Assembly (NCBI GenBank): GCA_963776735.1
Contig: CAVZNV010000007.1
Location: 24,652 to 88,651, forward strand
Direction of reading: 5' to 3'
DNA: 64,000 nt
From: PALSA-612 sp963776735
Lineage (GTDB): Bacteria > Actinomycetota > Thermoleophilia > Gaiellales > Gaiellaceae
The notes under the pieces are model-generated. The model was given only the letters and a program-made list of their open reading frames with translations, ran no database searches and was not told where the DNA came from. This document shows, piece after piece, positions 32,796-40,971 of this stretch. The translations under genes and the position numbers were made by a program. How positions within the stretch are numbered: position 1 is the stretch's first letter; each line of letters opens with the position of its first letter.

Positions 32796-33458
32796 CTACG
32801 CCTTCGCGGCTCTCGTGGCGACCGTCTGGGCCAGACTTGCCTCGAACGCCTTGTTGAACGAACCGCCGATCCCGGCGAAGAAGAGGACGGTGTCGACCTT
32901 GGCGCGGTTGAACACGACCACGTCGAGGTACGTGTGGACGACCTGCTTCCCCTGCTTGAAGTCGGCGGCGATCCTGTACGCATTCGAGCGCTCGGCGCCG
33001 GCCAGCTTCGGGAACGATTGGGGCGCGGCCGACACGATCTTCACCTTGCTCGGACCACCCGCGCCCTTTTGGAAGATCTGCGCGAGGCAGAGCGGCAGCT
33101 TCGGCTGGACGACGCGCGCGTACGCAGTGCGCCCTTGCGAGGCGGTCTCGAAGATCGAGGTGTTCGAGGAGACGAACGAGCTGCTGGGGAGCGTGAACTG
33201 CGGTGAGGTCGCGTCTCCGTTCTCGGTCAGGTCGGACTGATCCGGGTTGTAGAACGAGCACGTCGGCGTGTTGCTCTGGCTCGAGCTCGCCGGCTCGACC
33301 TTCCACGTCGCCTTGGGGAGATCCGAGAGCCTGACGTTGATCGCCTTGGCCTTGGCCTGGACGGCCGGGATGATCTGCTTCTTCGGTTTGCTGCCCGTCG
33401 CGGCTGTGGCTCCGGCCACGGCGACGAGCGCGATTGCGATGCCTGCGAGGAGTCTCAT
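32796..33458 (-). CDS. Secreted hypothetical protein
   Basis: A 220-residue exported protein: RLLAGIAIALVAVAGATAATG is a Sec signal peptide ending near residue 20. The mature part has two cysteines (PTCSFYNP and LCLAQIF) that could form a disulfide, and segments like AKVDTVLFFAGIGGSFNKAFEA. It resembles actinobacterial secreted proteins of unknown role that bind surface components. It converges with the racemase-family gene with 2 bases between stops. Confidence 0.78.
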   Translation of the reverse strand: MRLLAGIAIALVAVAGATAATGSKPKKQIIPAVQAKAKAINVRLSDLPKATWKVEPASSSQSNTPTCSFYNPDQSDLTENGDATSPQFTLPSSSFVSSNTSIFETASQGRTAYARVVQPKLPLCLAQIFQKGAGGPSKVKIVSAAPQSFPKLAGAERSNAYRIAADFKQGKQVVHTYLDVVVFNRAKVDTVLFFAGIGGSFNKAFEASLAQTVATRAAKA

Positions 33459-33475
33459 GGCCGGTCTTGTATCAG

Positions 33476-33688
33476 CTAGGTCAGAAGGTCCAGCACTTCG
33501 CCGTCGTTCGGCCAACGGTGCTCGTGCTGCTTCGACCAGACGAGATCGCCGTCGCGAACGACGTCGAACTGCGACTTCTCGCCCCTCACCGGCGTGGCGT
33601 CTATCCCTGCCGCCTTCAGCTCGGCCGCGAGACTCGCAGCCCGTGTGTCATACCCGTTTCAGACGGGGCAGTAGAAGATCTCGACCAC
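33476..33688 (-). CDS. SelW/Rdx-like selenoprotein with in-frame TGA (CxxU)
   Basis: The minus strand reads VVEIFYCPV, then TGA (33661-33659), then NGYDTRAASLAAELKAAG and on to FDVVRDGDLVWSKQHEHRWP, ending at TAG 33476. Read with Sec it is a 70-residue Rdx/SelW-type thioredoxin-fold protein: the beta strand before the CxxU redox motif, the RAA-LAAEL helix and FxVxxDGxLVWSK are family hallmarks. GTG 33688 has TAGGCT exactly 6 nt upstream, so the gene has its own start. A hairpin just after the TGA fits a bacterial SECIS. A TGA mutation of a cysteine codon is the main alternative. Confidence 0.8.
33623..33641 (-). promoter_or_regulatory. Candidate bacterial SECIS hairpin
   Basis: GGCUGCGA pairs with UCGCGGCC (8 bp, one G-U) around a GUC loop. 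The loop starts 25 bases after the TGA, with G in its first position. Bacterial SECIS elements are expected directly downstream of the UGA, with a small apical loop containing a G in the first two positions and this order of spacing. Confidence 0.6.
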
Positions 33689-33694
33689 GTGGCA

Positions 33695-33706
33695 AGCCTA
33701 TACAGT
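33695..33706. promoter_or_regulatory. Abutting divergent leaderless promoters
   Basis: TAGGCT on the minus strand (33700-33695) and TACAGT on the plus strand (33701-33706) lie back to back. Each is followed by exactly 6 bases and a start codon (GTG 33688 and ATG 33713). The arrangement fixes both starts and implies mutually exclusive initiation. Confidence 0.7.
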
Positions 33707-33712
33707 CGGGAC

Positions 33713-34981
33713 ATGGCCGCGGCCGGGGGCCCGTCGCCGACCCTGACGATCACGGACGCCGAGCCGGAGGAGGCGCGCGCGCTCTTCCTCGAGTACGCGG
33801 AGGCGCTCGGTGTCGACCTCTCCTACCAGGACTTCGACCGCGAGCTGGCCGGGCTGCCCGGCGACTACGCGCGTCCCGCCGGCCGGCTGCTCGCCGCCCG
33901 GCTGGGCGACGAGACCCTCGGCTGCGTCGCGCTGCGTTCCCTCGGCGAAGGGGCGTGCGAGATGAAGCGCCTCTTCGTCAGGCCCGGTCACCGCGGTTCG
34001 GGAGCCGGACGCGCGCTGGCGGAGGCCGTCATCGCCGCTGCGCGGGAGCAGGGCTACACGAGCATGCGCCTGGACACGCTCCCGCAGATGCGGGCTGCGC
34101 AGGCGATGTACGAGACCCTCGGCTTCGGCGAGATCGAGCCCTACTACCCGAGCCCGGTGCCGGGAACGCGGTTCCTCGAGCTCCACCTTGGCGCGACGCC
34201 ATTCGACGACCTGAACCGGCTGCTGGTCGAGCTCGTGGCCGGGGCCAGGGAGGTTCTCGGCGACAGCTTCTGCGGCGCATACCTCCAGGGATCGTTCGCC
34301 GTCGGCGACGCCGACGTCCACAGCGACGTGGACTTCCTCATCGTCACGGAGGGCGACGTGACGCCCGAGCGGCAAGCGGGACTGCGGGCGCTCCACCGGA
34401 GGCTCTATGCGTTTCCGACCTCATGGGCGCAGCACCTCGAAGGCTCCTACATCCCCCGGGGGATCCTCCGGCGACCGGACCCCGAACGCCGCCCACTCCT
34501 CTATCTCGACAACGGTGCAACCGAGCTCGCGCTCGACAACCACGACAACACCGCCGTGGTCCGCTGGTCGCTCCGGGAGCACGGCGTGGTTCTTGCGGGA
34601 CCGGATCCACGGGAGGTGGTCGAGCCGATCACAGCCGACGAGCTATGCGCCGAGGTGCGCTGGGCGTTCGGTCTGTGGCGTGCGTGGTTCCGGTCGAACG
34701 ACGCGATCGACCGCCGCGCGCTCGCGGTGGCCGTGCTCTCGCACGCCCGGATGCTGCACACGCTGGCCGTCGGCGAGGTCACCTCGAAGCGAGCTGCAGG
34801 CGAGTGGGCCCTTCGTGCACTCGACCCGGAGTGGGCGCCTCTGATCCGCTGGGCGCTCGAAGACCGCCCCGACCCGTGGGCGAAGGTGCGTGAGCCGGCC
34901 GATCCCGCCCTTCTCCGCCGCACGCTGCAGTTCGTCGACTACGCCGCGAGCGCCGCCGACGCGAGCGGCTCCCGGTCGTAG
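33713..34981 (+). CDS. GNAT acetyltransferase fused to an aminoglycoside-type nucleotidyltransferase
   Basis: A 422-residue two-domain protein. Residues 10-160 are a GNAT domain (RLFVRPGHRGSGAGRALAEA, then QAMYETLGFGEIEPYY). Residues 165-415 look like an AadA/ANT(3'')-type enzyme: GAYLQGSFAVGDADVHSDVD with VDFLIVT is the polymerase-beta-like GSxxxGD...SDxD motif, followed by an all-helical C-terminal domain. Such domains modify small hydroxyl or amino compounds, aminoglycosides in known cases. Whether both halves act on one substrate is unknown. The ATG is fixed by the leaderless promoter. Confidence 0.85.
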   Translation: MAAAGGPSPTLTITDAEPEEARALFLEYAEALGVDLSYQDFDRELAGLPGDYARPAGRLLAARLGDETLGCVALRSLGEGACEMKRLFVRPGHRGSGAGRALAEAVIAAAREQGYTSMRLDTLPQMRAAQAMYETLGFGEIEPYYPSPVPGTRFLELHLGATPFDDLNRLLVELVAGAREVLGDSFCGAYLQGSFAVGDADVHSDVDFLIVTEGDVTPERQAGLRALHRRLYAFPTSWAQHLEGSYIPRGILRRPDPERRPLLYLDNGATELALDNHDNTAVVRWSLREHGVVLAGPDPREVVEPITADELCAEVRWAFGLWRAWFRSNDAIDRRALAVAVLSHARMLHTLAVGEVTSKRAAGEWALRALDPEWAPLIRWALEDRPDPWAKVREPADPALLRRTLQFVDYAASAADASGSRS

Positions 34982-35990
34982 CTCGACGCATTTCCCATCA
35001 CGACCACCCCGAGCCCTTCCTCGGGGTAGATGCGCGTCATGTTGAAGAACGCGCCGCCACCGCCGGTCTGCTCGAGGAACCAGGGCGGAGGCTTCGGAGC
35101 CGAGCGGTAGCGGAACCAGCCGAGCCCGACGTCGAGCTTGCGGCCTATCGCAGTGATCTGCTGCATCGCCCTGACGCTCGCGGGCGAGAGGATCGCCTCG
35201 TCGCCGCCGCGAACGTGCAAGGCGAGAAAGCGGCCAGCGTCGACCGCGGTGCCGACGAGCCGCCCGTAGGGAGGGCCGTCGACGATGAAGCGGTGGAACG
35301 AGACGAAGCCGCCGGCGTTCGGCCCGACGATTCCCTTCGGCAGCATCAGCCGGTAGAGCGGCGTCAGCGGGCTCCAGCGGCGCTGGTAGCCGGTCGCGGC
35401 CGTCTCGTCGAAGTCGGGCCGGTAGACAAAGTCGGTCTGTGCCATGCCGAGCGGCTCGAGCAGGTTCGCGCGGACGTACTCCGTGTACGGCGTGCCGGAG
35501 GCGGCCGAGACGACCTCGCCGGGCACGACGTAACCCAGGTTCGAGTACCTCGCCGTCTCGCCCGGCGTGCCTTTCAGCCTCCCGTGCCGTGCCAGGAGCG
35601 AGGTCGTGAACTCGTGCGGGTCGGGACGCGGGCTGCCGCCGGCCGCACCCAGCGCACGGGAATCGGGTTGGCCGGGCCCGAGCTGTGGCTGAGCAGGTGG
35701 CGGACGGTCGGTCCGCGGGGGAACTCGGGCACGAGGCTCGCGACCTCGACGTCCAGATCGAGGGCGCCGCGCTCGGCCAACTGCATCACGACCGTCGCCG
35801 TCACGATCTTCGTCATCGAGAACCAGAGGTAGACCGTCTCCGGCCGGGCGGAGGCCGGCGTGGCCAGGTCGGCCAGTCCCGCCGCACCGCTCAAGACGAC
35901 GCCGTCCTCGGTCACGAGCGCGGCCGAGAGGCCCGGGACGCGACGTCCGACCGACACCTCGAGCGCGGATTCGAGCGGGTTCTCGCTCAT
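34939..35990 (-). CDS. Beta-lactamase family serine hydrolase, frameshifted
   Basis: A class C beta-lactamase/esterase-like protein. YLWFSMTKIVTATVV holds the SxxK nucleophile motif and ARYSNLGYVVPGE the YxN motif. The frame changes near 35645: PIPVRWVRPA lies in one frame and GGSPRPDPHEFTTSLL in the next, consistent with one missing base. Restored, it is about 350 residues with no visible signal peptide, so likely a cytoplasmic esterase or peptidase-like enzyme and not a resistance enzyme. The ATG overlaps the cupin stop. Its last 43 bases overlap the convergent fusion gene. Confidence 0.82.
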
Positions 35991-36364
35991 GGCTCGTAGG
36001 GCACGACCCGCTCGCCGTCGCGCGGGTCGTTGCGCGCCACGATCGCCGTCGCGGGTTCGGTGTCCGACAGGTTCCGCGGCTGGTGCGGGACGCCCGGCGG
36101 GATGAACAGGAAGTCGCCCGGCTCGGCTACGACCGATTCGGCCAGGCCTTCCCCGAACAACGTCTCGACCCGGCCGGAGAGCTGGTAGATCGCCGTCTCG
36201 TACCCGTCGTGCCAGTGCGCCTCGGCGACGCCGCCCGGCGGAACGACGATGTGACTCAGGGACAGGCCGGTCGAGCCGCACACCTTCGCCGAGACGCCCA
36301 CGGTGTAGCCGATCCCCTGGCGGTCGTCCTGCTCGCCTGCTCGCACCACCACGATGCGATCCAC
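35987..36364 (-). CDS. Small cupin-domain protein
   Basis: A 125-residue single-domain cupin. AEAHWHDGYETAIYQLSG is cupin motif 1 with its histidines and glutamate, and PGDFLFIPPGVPHQPRNL is motif 2. It probably binds a metal; the substrate is unknown. GTG 36364 has TAGGCT (36377-36372) 7 nt upstream. It heads a two-gene operon with the beta-lactamase-family gene and is divergent from the Hsp100 fusion. Confidence 0.85.
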   Translation of the reverse strand: MDRIVVVRAGEQDDRQGIGYTVGVSAKVCGSTGLSLSHIVVPPGGVAEAHWHDGYETAIYQLSGRVETLFGEGLAESVVAEPGDFLFIPPGVPHQPRNLSDTEPATAIVARNDPRDGERVVPYEP

Positions 36365-36399
36365 GGGGCCTAGCCTAAACCGGGTTACGATCGCAGGAG

Positions 36400-39300
36400 G
36401 TGTCGGCAAACCTGCTGCTTCACGTCCGCGAGCACCCGAGCGGCCGGGTGATCGTGACCCCGGTGGACTTCCCCGGCCTTTCGGTCGACGCCGAGACGTA
36501 CGACGCGGCGCTCGCGGTCGTCACAGGCAAGCTCAACCGCACGTTGCGTGGCCTCTCCGGATCGATGCGCACGACGCTGTCCGCGGACGTCGTGGCCGAT
36601 CTCGACAGCGTCGAGCTCGACATCAAGAAGGCCCACAGTGAGTTGCGGATCACGATCTCGCTGGTCGTTTCGCTGCGAGAGATGTCGCACGGATCGATCT
36701 ACGTCGTGCACGCGCCCGAGATCCCCGACTTCTCGGTGCCCGTGACGCACCGCAACGCCGTGCAGGACACGGCCGGACGCGCGCTCAAACAACAGCTCGC
36801 GCACTGGGATCTCGACGCGCTGCTCGCCTCGGACGACGTGGGGACGACGCGGCTCGAGACGATCACGCTGCCTTTCCCGCCCGCCGACGAGCCGCAGCCG
36901 ACGCGCGCCGACGACGGCTTCTCGATCGAGGACTTCGGCGACGACCTGACGGCGATGGCGGCCGAGGGCCGGCTCACCGAGCTCGACCGCCGCGACGCGC
37001 TCGTCGAGCGTGTTCTGGCCGCGCTCGCCTCACCCGGCCGGTCGAGCGTGATGCTCGTCGGCCCGCGTGACGTCGGCAAGACCGCGCTGCTGCACGAGGT
37101 CGCGCGCAGGCTGGCGACCGGCCGAGTTCCGCCGGCGCTGCGCGGCCGTCAGATTCTGGCGCATCACCGCGAACGAGCTGATCGCCGGCGCGACCTACAC
37201 CGGCATGTGGCAGGACCGCGCGCGCATTCTGGTCTCGCGCGGGCGCGCGGGCGCGATCTTCGCCATGGGCGACCCGACCGGCATCGTCGACGCGGGCCGC
37301 TGGAGCAAGAGCGACAACAACGTCGCGCGCTTCCTCCGCCCGTACGTCGAGAGCGGCGAGTTGAGCGTGATCTGCGACTGCACGCCGGAGGTCTGGGGGG
37401 CGGCTCACAACAGCGAACCGAGCTTTGTCGACGCCTTCCACCGCGTCGACGTCCCGGAGCCGACCGTCGAGGCTGCGGGCGAGATCCTGCAGGACACGGC
37501 CCACCGGATCGAGCAGCGGCAGGGCGTCGGAATCGACGGCGACGCACTGGCGGCGGCCCTCGACCTCACGCAGCGCTTCGAGCCGTACCGCGCGCTTCCC
37601 GGCAAGGCGGTGCAGCTCCTCGAGGAGGTCGTCCAGCGTGTGGTCGTGCAGGACGCCGAGCGGCGCATCGGCCGCGAGGACGTCACAGCCACGTTCGCCG
37701 AGCGCACGGGCCTGCCGCTGCTCTTGCTCTCCGACGAGGTGTCGCTGCGGCCCGACGACGTGCGCGCGTTCTTCGAGGAGCGCGTGCTGGGCCAGGACGA
37801 GGCGGTTCAGGCGGTGGTCGACCTGATCACGCTCGCCAAGGCCGGCCTCCAGGCACCGAGCAAGCCGCTCGGCTCGTTCTTCTTCGTCGGCCCGACGGGT
37901 GTCGGCAAGACCGAGCTGACGAAGGCGCTCGCCGAGTACCTGTTCGGAAGCAGCGACCGTGTGCTCCGGTTCGACATGGCCGAGTACGCCTCGGGCGACG
38001 CGGTGCCGAAGCTGATCGGCGTCGCGTGGCGTTCGGACGGCGAGGGCGAGCTGACGCGGCAGGTGCGAGAGCAGCCGTTCTGCGTCGTGCTCCTCGACGA
38101 GATCGAGAAGGCGCACCCGGACGTGTTCGACGCGCTGCTCTCGGCGATCGGCGAGGGCCGGTTGACCGACGCGAACGGCCGCACCGCAGACTTCCGGAAC
38201 GCGATCGTCGTGATGACCTCGAACCTGGGTGCGGCGCAGCGCGACTCGGGAGCGCTCGGCTTCGGGCCGGCCGGCGTGGCTGCCGAGAACGAGCGGCTGC
38301 GGCGGCACTTCGTCGAGCAGGCCGAGAGGTTCTTCCGGCCGGAGTTCTTCAACCGCATCGACCGCGTGCTCGTGTTCTGCGCGCTCGATCCGGAGGTCGT
38401 CCGCCGGATCGCGCGGCGCGAGCTCGGCCGCCTGCTGATGCGCGAGGGCATCACGCGCCGCCGGCTCCTGGTCGAGATGGACGACTCGGTCGTCGATCTC
38501 CTCGCCGAGCGCGGGTTCCACGCGCGCTACGGTGCGCGCCCGTTGCAGCGCGAGATCGAGCGCGCCGTGATCGCTCCGCTCGCGCGGCTGATCGTCGAGC
38601 AGCGGCCTGCGCCGGGAGACCTCGTCCGCTTCACGTGCGCGGACGGCGAGGTGAGCATCTCGCTGCAGAAGGTGACCGTTCCGGATGAGCCGCGCCGCGC
38701 GGAGCGGCCGGCTGCCGTGAGCACGCAGGCGACGCTCGCTCGCGTGGCCCGTCAGGCGGAAGCGCTGCACGGCGAGCTCGAGGCCGAGGACACTGCGCCG
38801 GCCGCCCAGTCGCTCCGTACCGAGTTGAGCGCGCTCGTCGAGGCGACCGCCGCGCCCGGCTTCTGGGACGACTCGGCGCACGCGAAGGCGACGATGGAGC
38901 GGCTCTACCAGGTCGAACGGGTGCTCGACCGCTTCGACGACCTGCGCAAGCGGGCCGAGGGCCTGGGCGAGATGGCGCGGCAGGTGCAGCGAAATCGAGA
39001 CCGTTCGCGGCTCGGCGAGCTGCGTCAGGCGATCGCCGACGTCGAGTCCGCCCTGGCGGCATGCCGGCTCGAGCTCGCCGGCGCGGCTGCCGGCGGCGAG
39101 GCGTCGGAGGCAGTGCTCCGCGTGACGCCGGTCGGCGGCGCCGAGGAATGGGCGGCCGAGCTCGTCGGGATGTACCTGGCCTGGGCGGAGCGGACCGGCC
39201 GCGAGGCAGAGCGCGTCGGCGGCTCGCGGTTCGCCGTCGCGATCCGCGGACCGGCGACCTACGGCCTCCTGCGCCGGGAGGCCGGACTGCACCGCCGCGT

Positions 39301-39517
39301 CGTCGGCGACGACCTGCCACAGCTGGCGCGAGTGGCGGTGTCGAACGGCGCGGTGGTGGGAACCGACGGCGGTGACCCGGTCGTCGTGCGCGTGTACGCG
39401 CAGGGCCGTCGCCAGTTCGTGCGCGATCCGCGCACGGGGGCGAGCGTCGGCGACGTGGCCGCGGTGCTGGCGACGGGCCGGATCGACCCGTTCTTGCTCG
39501 CTGCGCTACGTCTCTAG
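36400..39517 (+). CDS. ClpB-like double AAA+ ATPase fused to an RF2-like (PCRF) module, frameshifted
   Basis: Restored by dropping one A near 37153, this is a protein of about 1038 residues. Residues 1-200 are a unique N-domain. NBD1 has Walker A GPRDVGKT (221-228), but its Walker B reads AIFAMGDPTG, with Pro in place of the catalytic glutamate. NBD2 is intact: GPTGVGKT (about 497), CVVLLDEIEKAHPDVF, sensor VMTSNLG, then a ClpB small domain (ARYGARPLQREIERAV). From about 773 the chain becomes RF2-like: APGFWDDSAHAKATMERL, EEWAAELVGMYLAWAERTG, RREAGLHRRVV and the tail GRIDPFLLAALRL. The SPF codon-reading and GGQ segments are absent. Confidence 0.85.
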
Positions 39518-39711
39518 GAGGACCGAGTCGCGGGTCGGCGCGCAAGTCGGCGAACGCCGGCCCAGGCGGCAATCAGTGGTATCGCCGTGAGGCCGAGGAG
39601 ATTGGTCGTGACGCACGTCCGGCAGGCCATGCAGCAGGAAGTCGCAGCAGGGGCATGTTCCGCGTACCTCCCGGCGATCTGAACCAGCCTGCCGGTGGCG
39701 ATCTGCTTCAC
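39514..39711 (-). CDS. Small cysteine-rich membrane-type protein
   Basis: A 65-residue protein. A basic, amphipathic start leads to APAATSCCMACRTCVTTNLL with four clustered cysteines, then a hydrophobic stretch LGLTAIPLIAAWAGV and a basic end. The cysteines could bind metal. The gene is short and would be easy to miss, but TACCCT (39723-39718) is exactly 6 nt before its GTG at 39711, matching the best leaderless promoters here. Its stop overlaps the end of the convergent Hsp100 fusion by 4 bases. Function unknown. Confidence 0.55.
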   Translation of the reverse strand: MKQIATGRLVQIAGRYAEHAPAATSCCMACRTCVTTNLLGLTAIPLIAAWAGVRRLARRPATRSS

Positions 39712-39762
39712 ACGAAGAGGGTAACCGCTTGCCAGACGACGCGGTCGTCGCCGCGGCCTGCG

Positions 39763-39807
39763 ACTGGCCGGATCGACGCGTTCCTACTCGCCGGGCTGCG
39801 TCTGTAA
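39763..39807 (+). pseudogene. Orphan copy of the RF2-like C-terminal tail
   Basis: Forty-five bases encode TGRIDAFLLAGLRL plus TAA, matching the last codons of the Hsp100 fusion (TGRIDPFLLAALRL plus TAG at 39473-39517), exactly 290 bases downstream, with several silent and a few missense differences. No start or preceding reading frame remains. It overlaps the last codons of htpX on the other strand. Probably the relic of a tandem duplication. Confidence 0.6.
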
Positions 39808-40749
39808 CGGCTGGGCCGCGGGGAGCGGCTCGCCCTCGGGAGGAAGCATGAAGCCGCCGAGCTGCTCGAGCCGCTTGATGCGGTCCTCGAGCGGCGGGTG
39901 CGTGTCGAACATCCCGCCGAGGAGCGCCCGTGGGCCGCTTGCCTTGCGCAGCGGCCCTTCGATGTAGAGGTGCGCTGTGGACCGGCTCGCGTCGCGGATC
40001 TCGCGCGGGTCGTCCATCAGCTTGCGGAGCGCCGAGGCCAGGCCCTCCGGGTCGCCGGAGATCTCTGCGCCGCCCTCGTCGGCGAGGTACTCGCGCCGGC
40101 GCGAGATGGCGAGCTGGATGCCGACCGCGGCGAGGGGCGCCAGGATCAGCCCGACGATCCCGATTGCAAGGACGACGAGGTCGGCCGGGCTCGAGCCGCG
40201 CCGGCGGACGCCGCCGAAGAACATGACTCGCAGCGCGATGTCGGACACCATCGCGATCACGCCGACGAGTACGGCGACCAGGGTCATCAGCCGGACGTCG
40301 CGGTGCTGTACGTGCGCGAGCTCGTGGCTGATCACACCTTCGAGCTCCCGGTGATCCATGGTCTGCAAGAGGCCGGTCGTGACGCAGACGTAGCAGTGCT
40401 TTGCATCGCGGCCGGCCGCGAACGCATTCGGTGCCGGATCGTCGACGATCCGCACCTCGGGCGTCATCGGCAGCCCAGCGGCGATCGAGAGGTTCTCGAC
40501 GATCCGGTAGAGGTCGGGCTGCTGCTCCTTCGTCACCGGCTGCGCGCCGGTCACCGAGGACACCACGCTCGTCGACAGGAACCAGGAGAACGTCGCCCAG
40601 GCGAGGCCTCCGATCACCACCGCGATTGCAGCCCCCTCGCCGTAGACCGCGTACAGCGCCGCCGCGACCGCGCCGATCAGCACGGTGAAGAAGCCGAGCA
40701 GCACGGCCGTCATCAGGTAGTTCCGGCGAATCTGCTCTCTGAGCGTCAC
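39784..40749 (-). CDS. htpX: HtpX-family zinc metalloprotease
   Basis: A 321-residue M48 membrane protease that degrades misfolded membrane proteins. Two N-terminal helices (LMTAVLLGFFTVLIGAVAAAL and VVIGGLAWATFSWFLSTSV) precede the zinc site ISHELAHVQHRD (HELAH) and a second helix pair, with the third ligand in REYLADEGGAEI. The active site faces the cytoplasm. GTG 40749 follows a hairpin-containing gap after lemA, the usual partner in many genomes. Confidence 0.93.
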   Translation of the reverse strand: MTLREQIRRNYLMTAVLLGFFTVLIGAVAAALYAVYGEGAAIAVVIGGLAWATFSWFLSTSVVSSVTGAQPVTKEQQPDLYRIVENLSIAAGLPMTPEVRIVDDPAPNAFAAGRDAKHCYVCVTTGLLQTMDHRELEGVISHELAHVQHRDVRLMTLVAVLVGVIAMVSDIALRVMFFGGVRRRGSSPADLVVLAIGIVGLILAPLAAVGIQLAISRRREYLADEGGAEISGDPEGLASALRKLMDDPREIRDASRSTAHLYIEGPLRKASGPRALLGGMFDTHPPLEDRIKRLEQLGGFMLPPEGEPLPAAQPLQTQPGE

Positions 40750-40802
40750 CGCGCGTGTCCCTCGCCGGCGTTGGCTCCGGCCCGGCCCCGGCTTGTCGCC
40801 AA

Positions 40803-40827
40803 CAAGGACGTGCTACGCACGTCCTTG
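40803..40827 (-). terminator. Perfect hairpin between lemA and htpX
   Basis: CAAGGACGTG and CACGTCCTTG form a 10-bp perfect stem around CTACG. It lacks a T-run on either strand. It sits in the 222-base gap between the two minus-strand genes and may terminate or stabilise the lemA message. Confidence 0.6.
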
Positions 40828-40866
40828 GGCTGAGGCTTGAGCCGGGCTACGCCGCCGTCTGACCCC

Positions 40867-40935
40867 GCTGGCGGCACGGTGCTCTCCGGCCCCGCACTCC
40901 CCGTACTGTGACCTCCGGCCCCGCACCGCCAGCGG
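40867..40935. repeat. Inverted repeat enclosing a 14-bp direct repeat
   Basis: CGCTGGCGG (40867-40875) and CCGCCAGCG (40927-40935) are perfect inverted arms. Inside, CTCCGGCCCCGCAC occurs twice (40885-40898 and 40914-40927) with a 29-bp period. It lies upstream of htpX and just after lemA on the minus strand. Possible regulatory or RNA-structure role. Confidence 0.5.
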
Positions 40936-40971
40936 CGCCCGAGGAACCCGCGATCTTCGATTCCGGGCACG

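Noticed and set aside
33659..33661. Treating the TGA in the SelW-like frame as a plain nonsense mutation
   Set aside because: A random stop would rarely fall on the redox position, with a SECIS-like hairpin at the right distance and an intact promoter and frame. I keep it as the main alternative, not the first reading.
34939..35990. Calling the beta-lactamase-family protein an antibiotic-resistance enzyme
   Set aside because: It has SxxK and YxN but no visible signal peptide, and it is paired with a cupin; the fold is shared by many esterases and peptidases.
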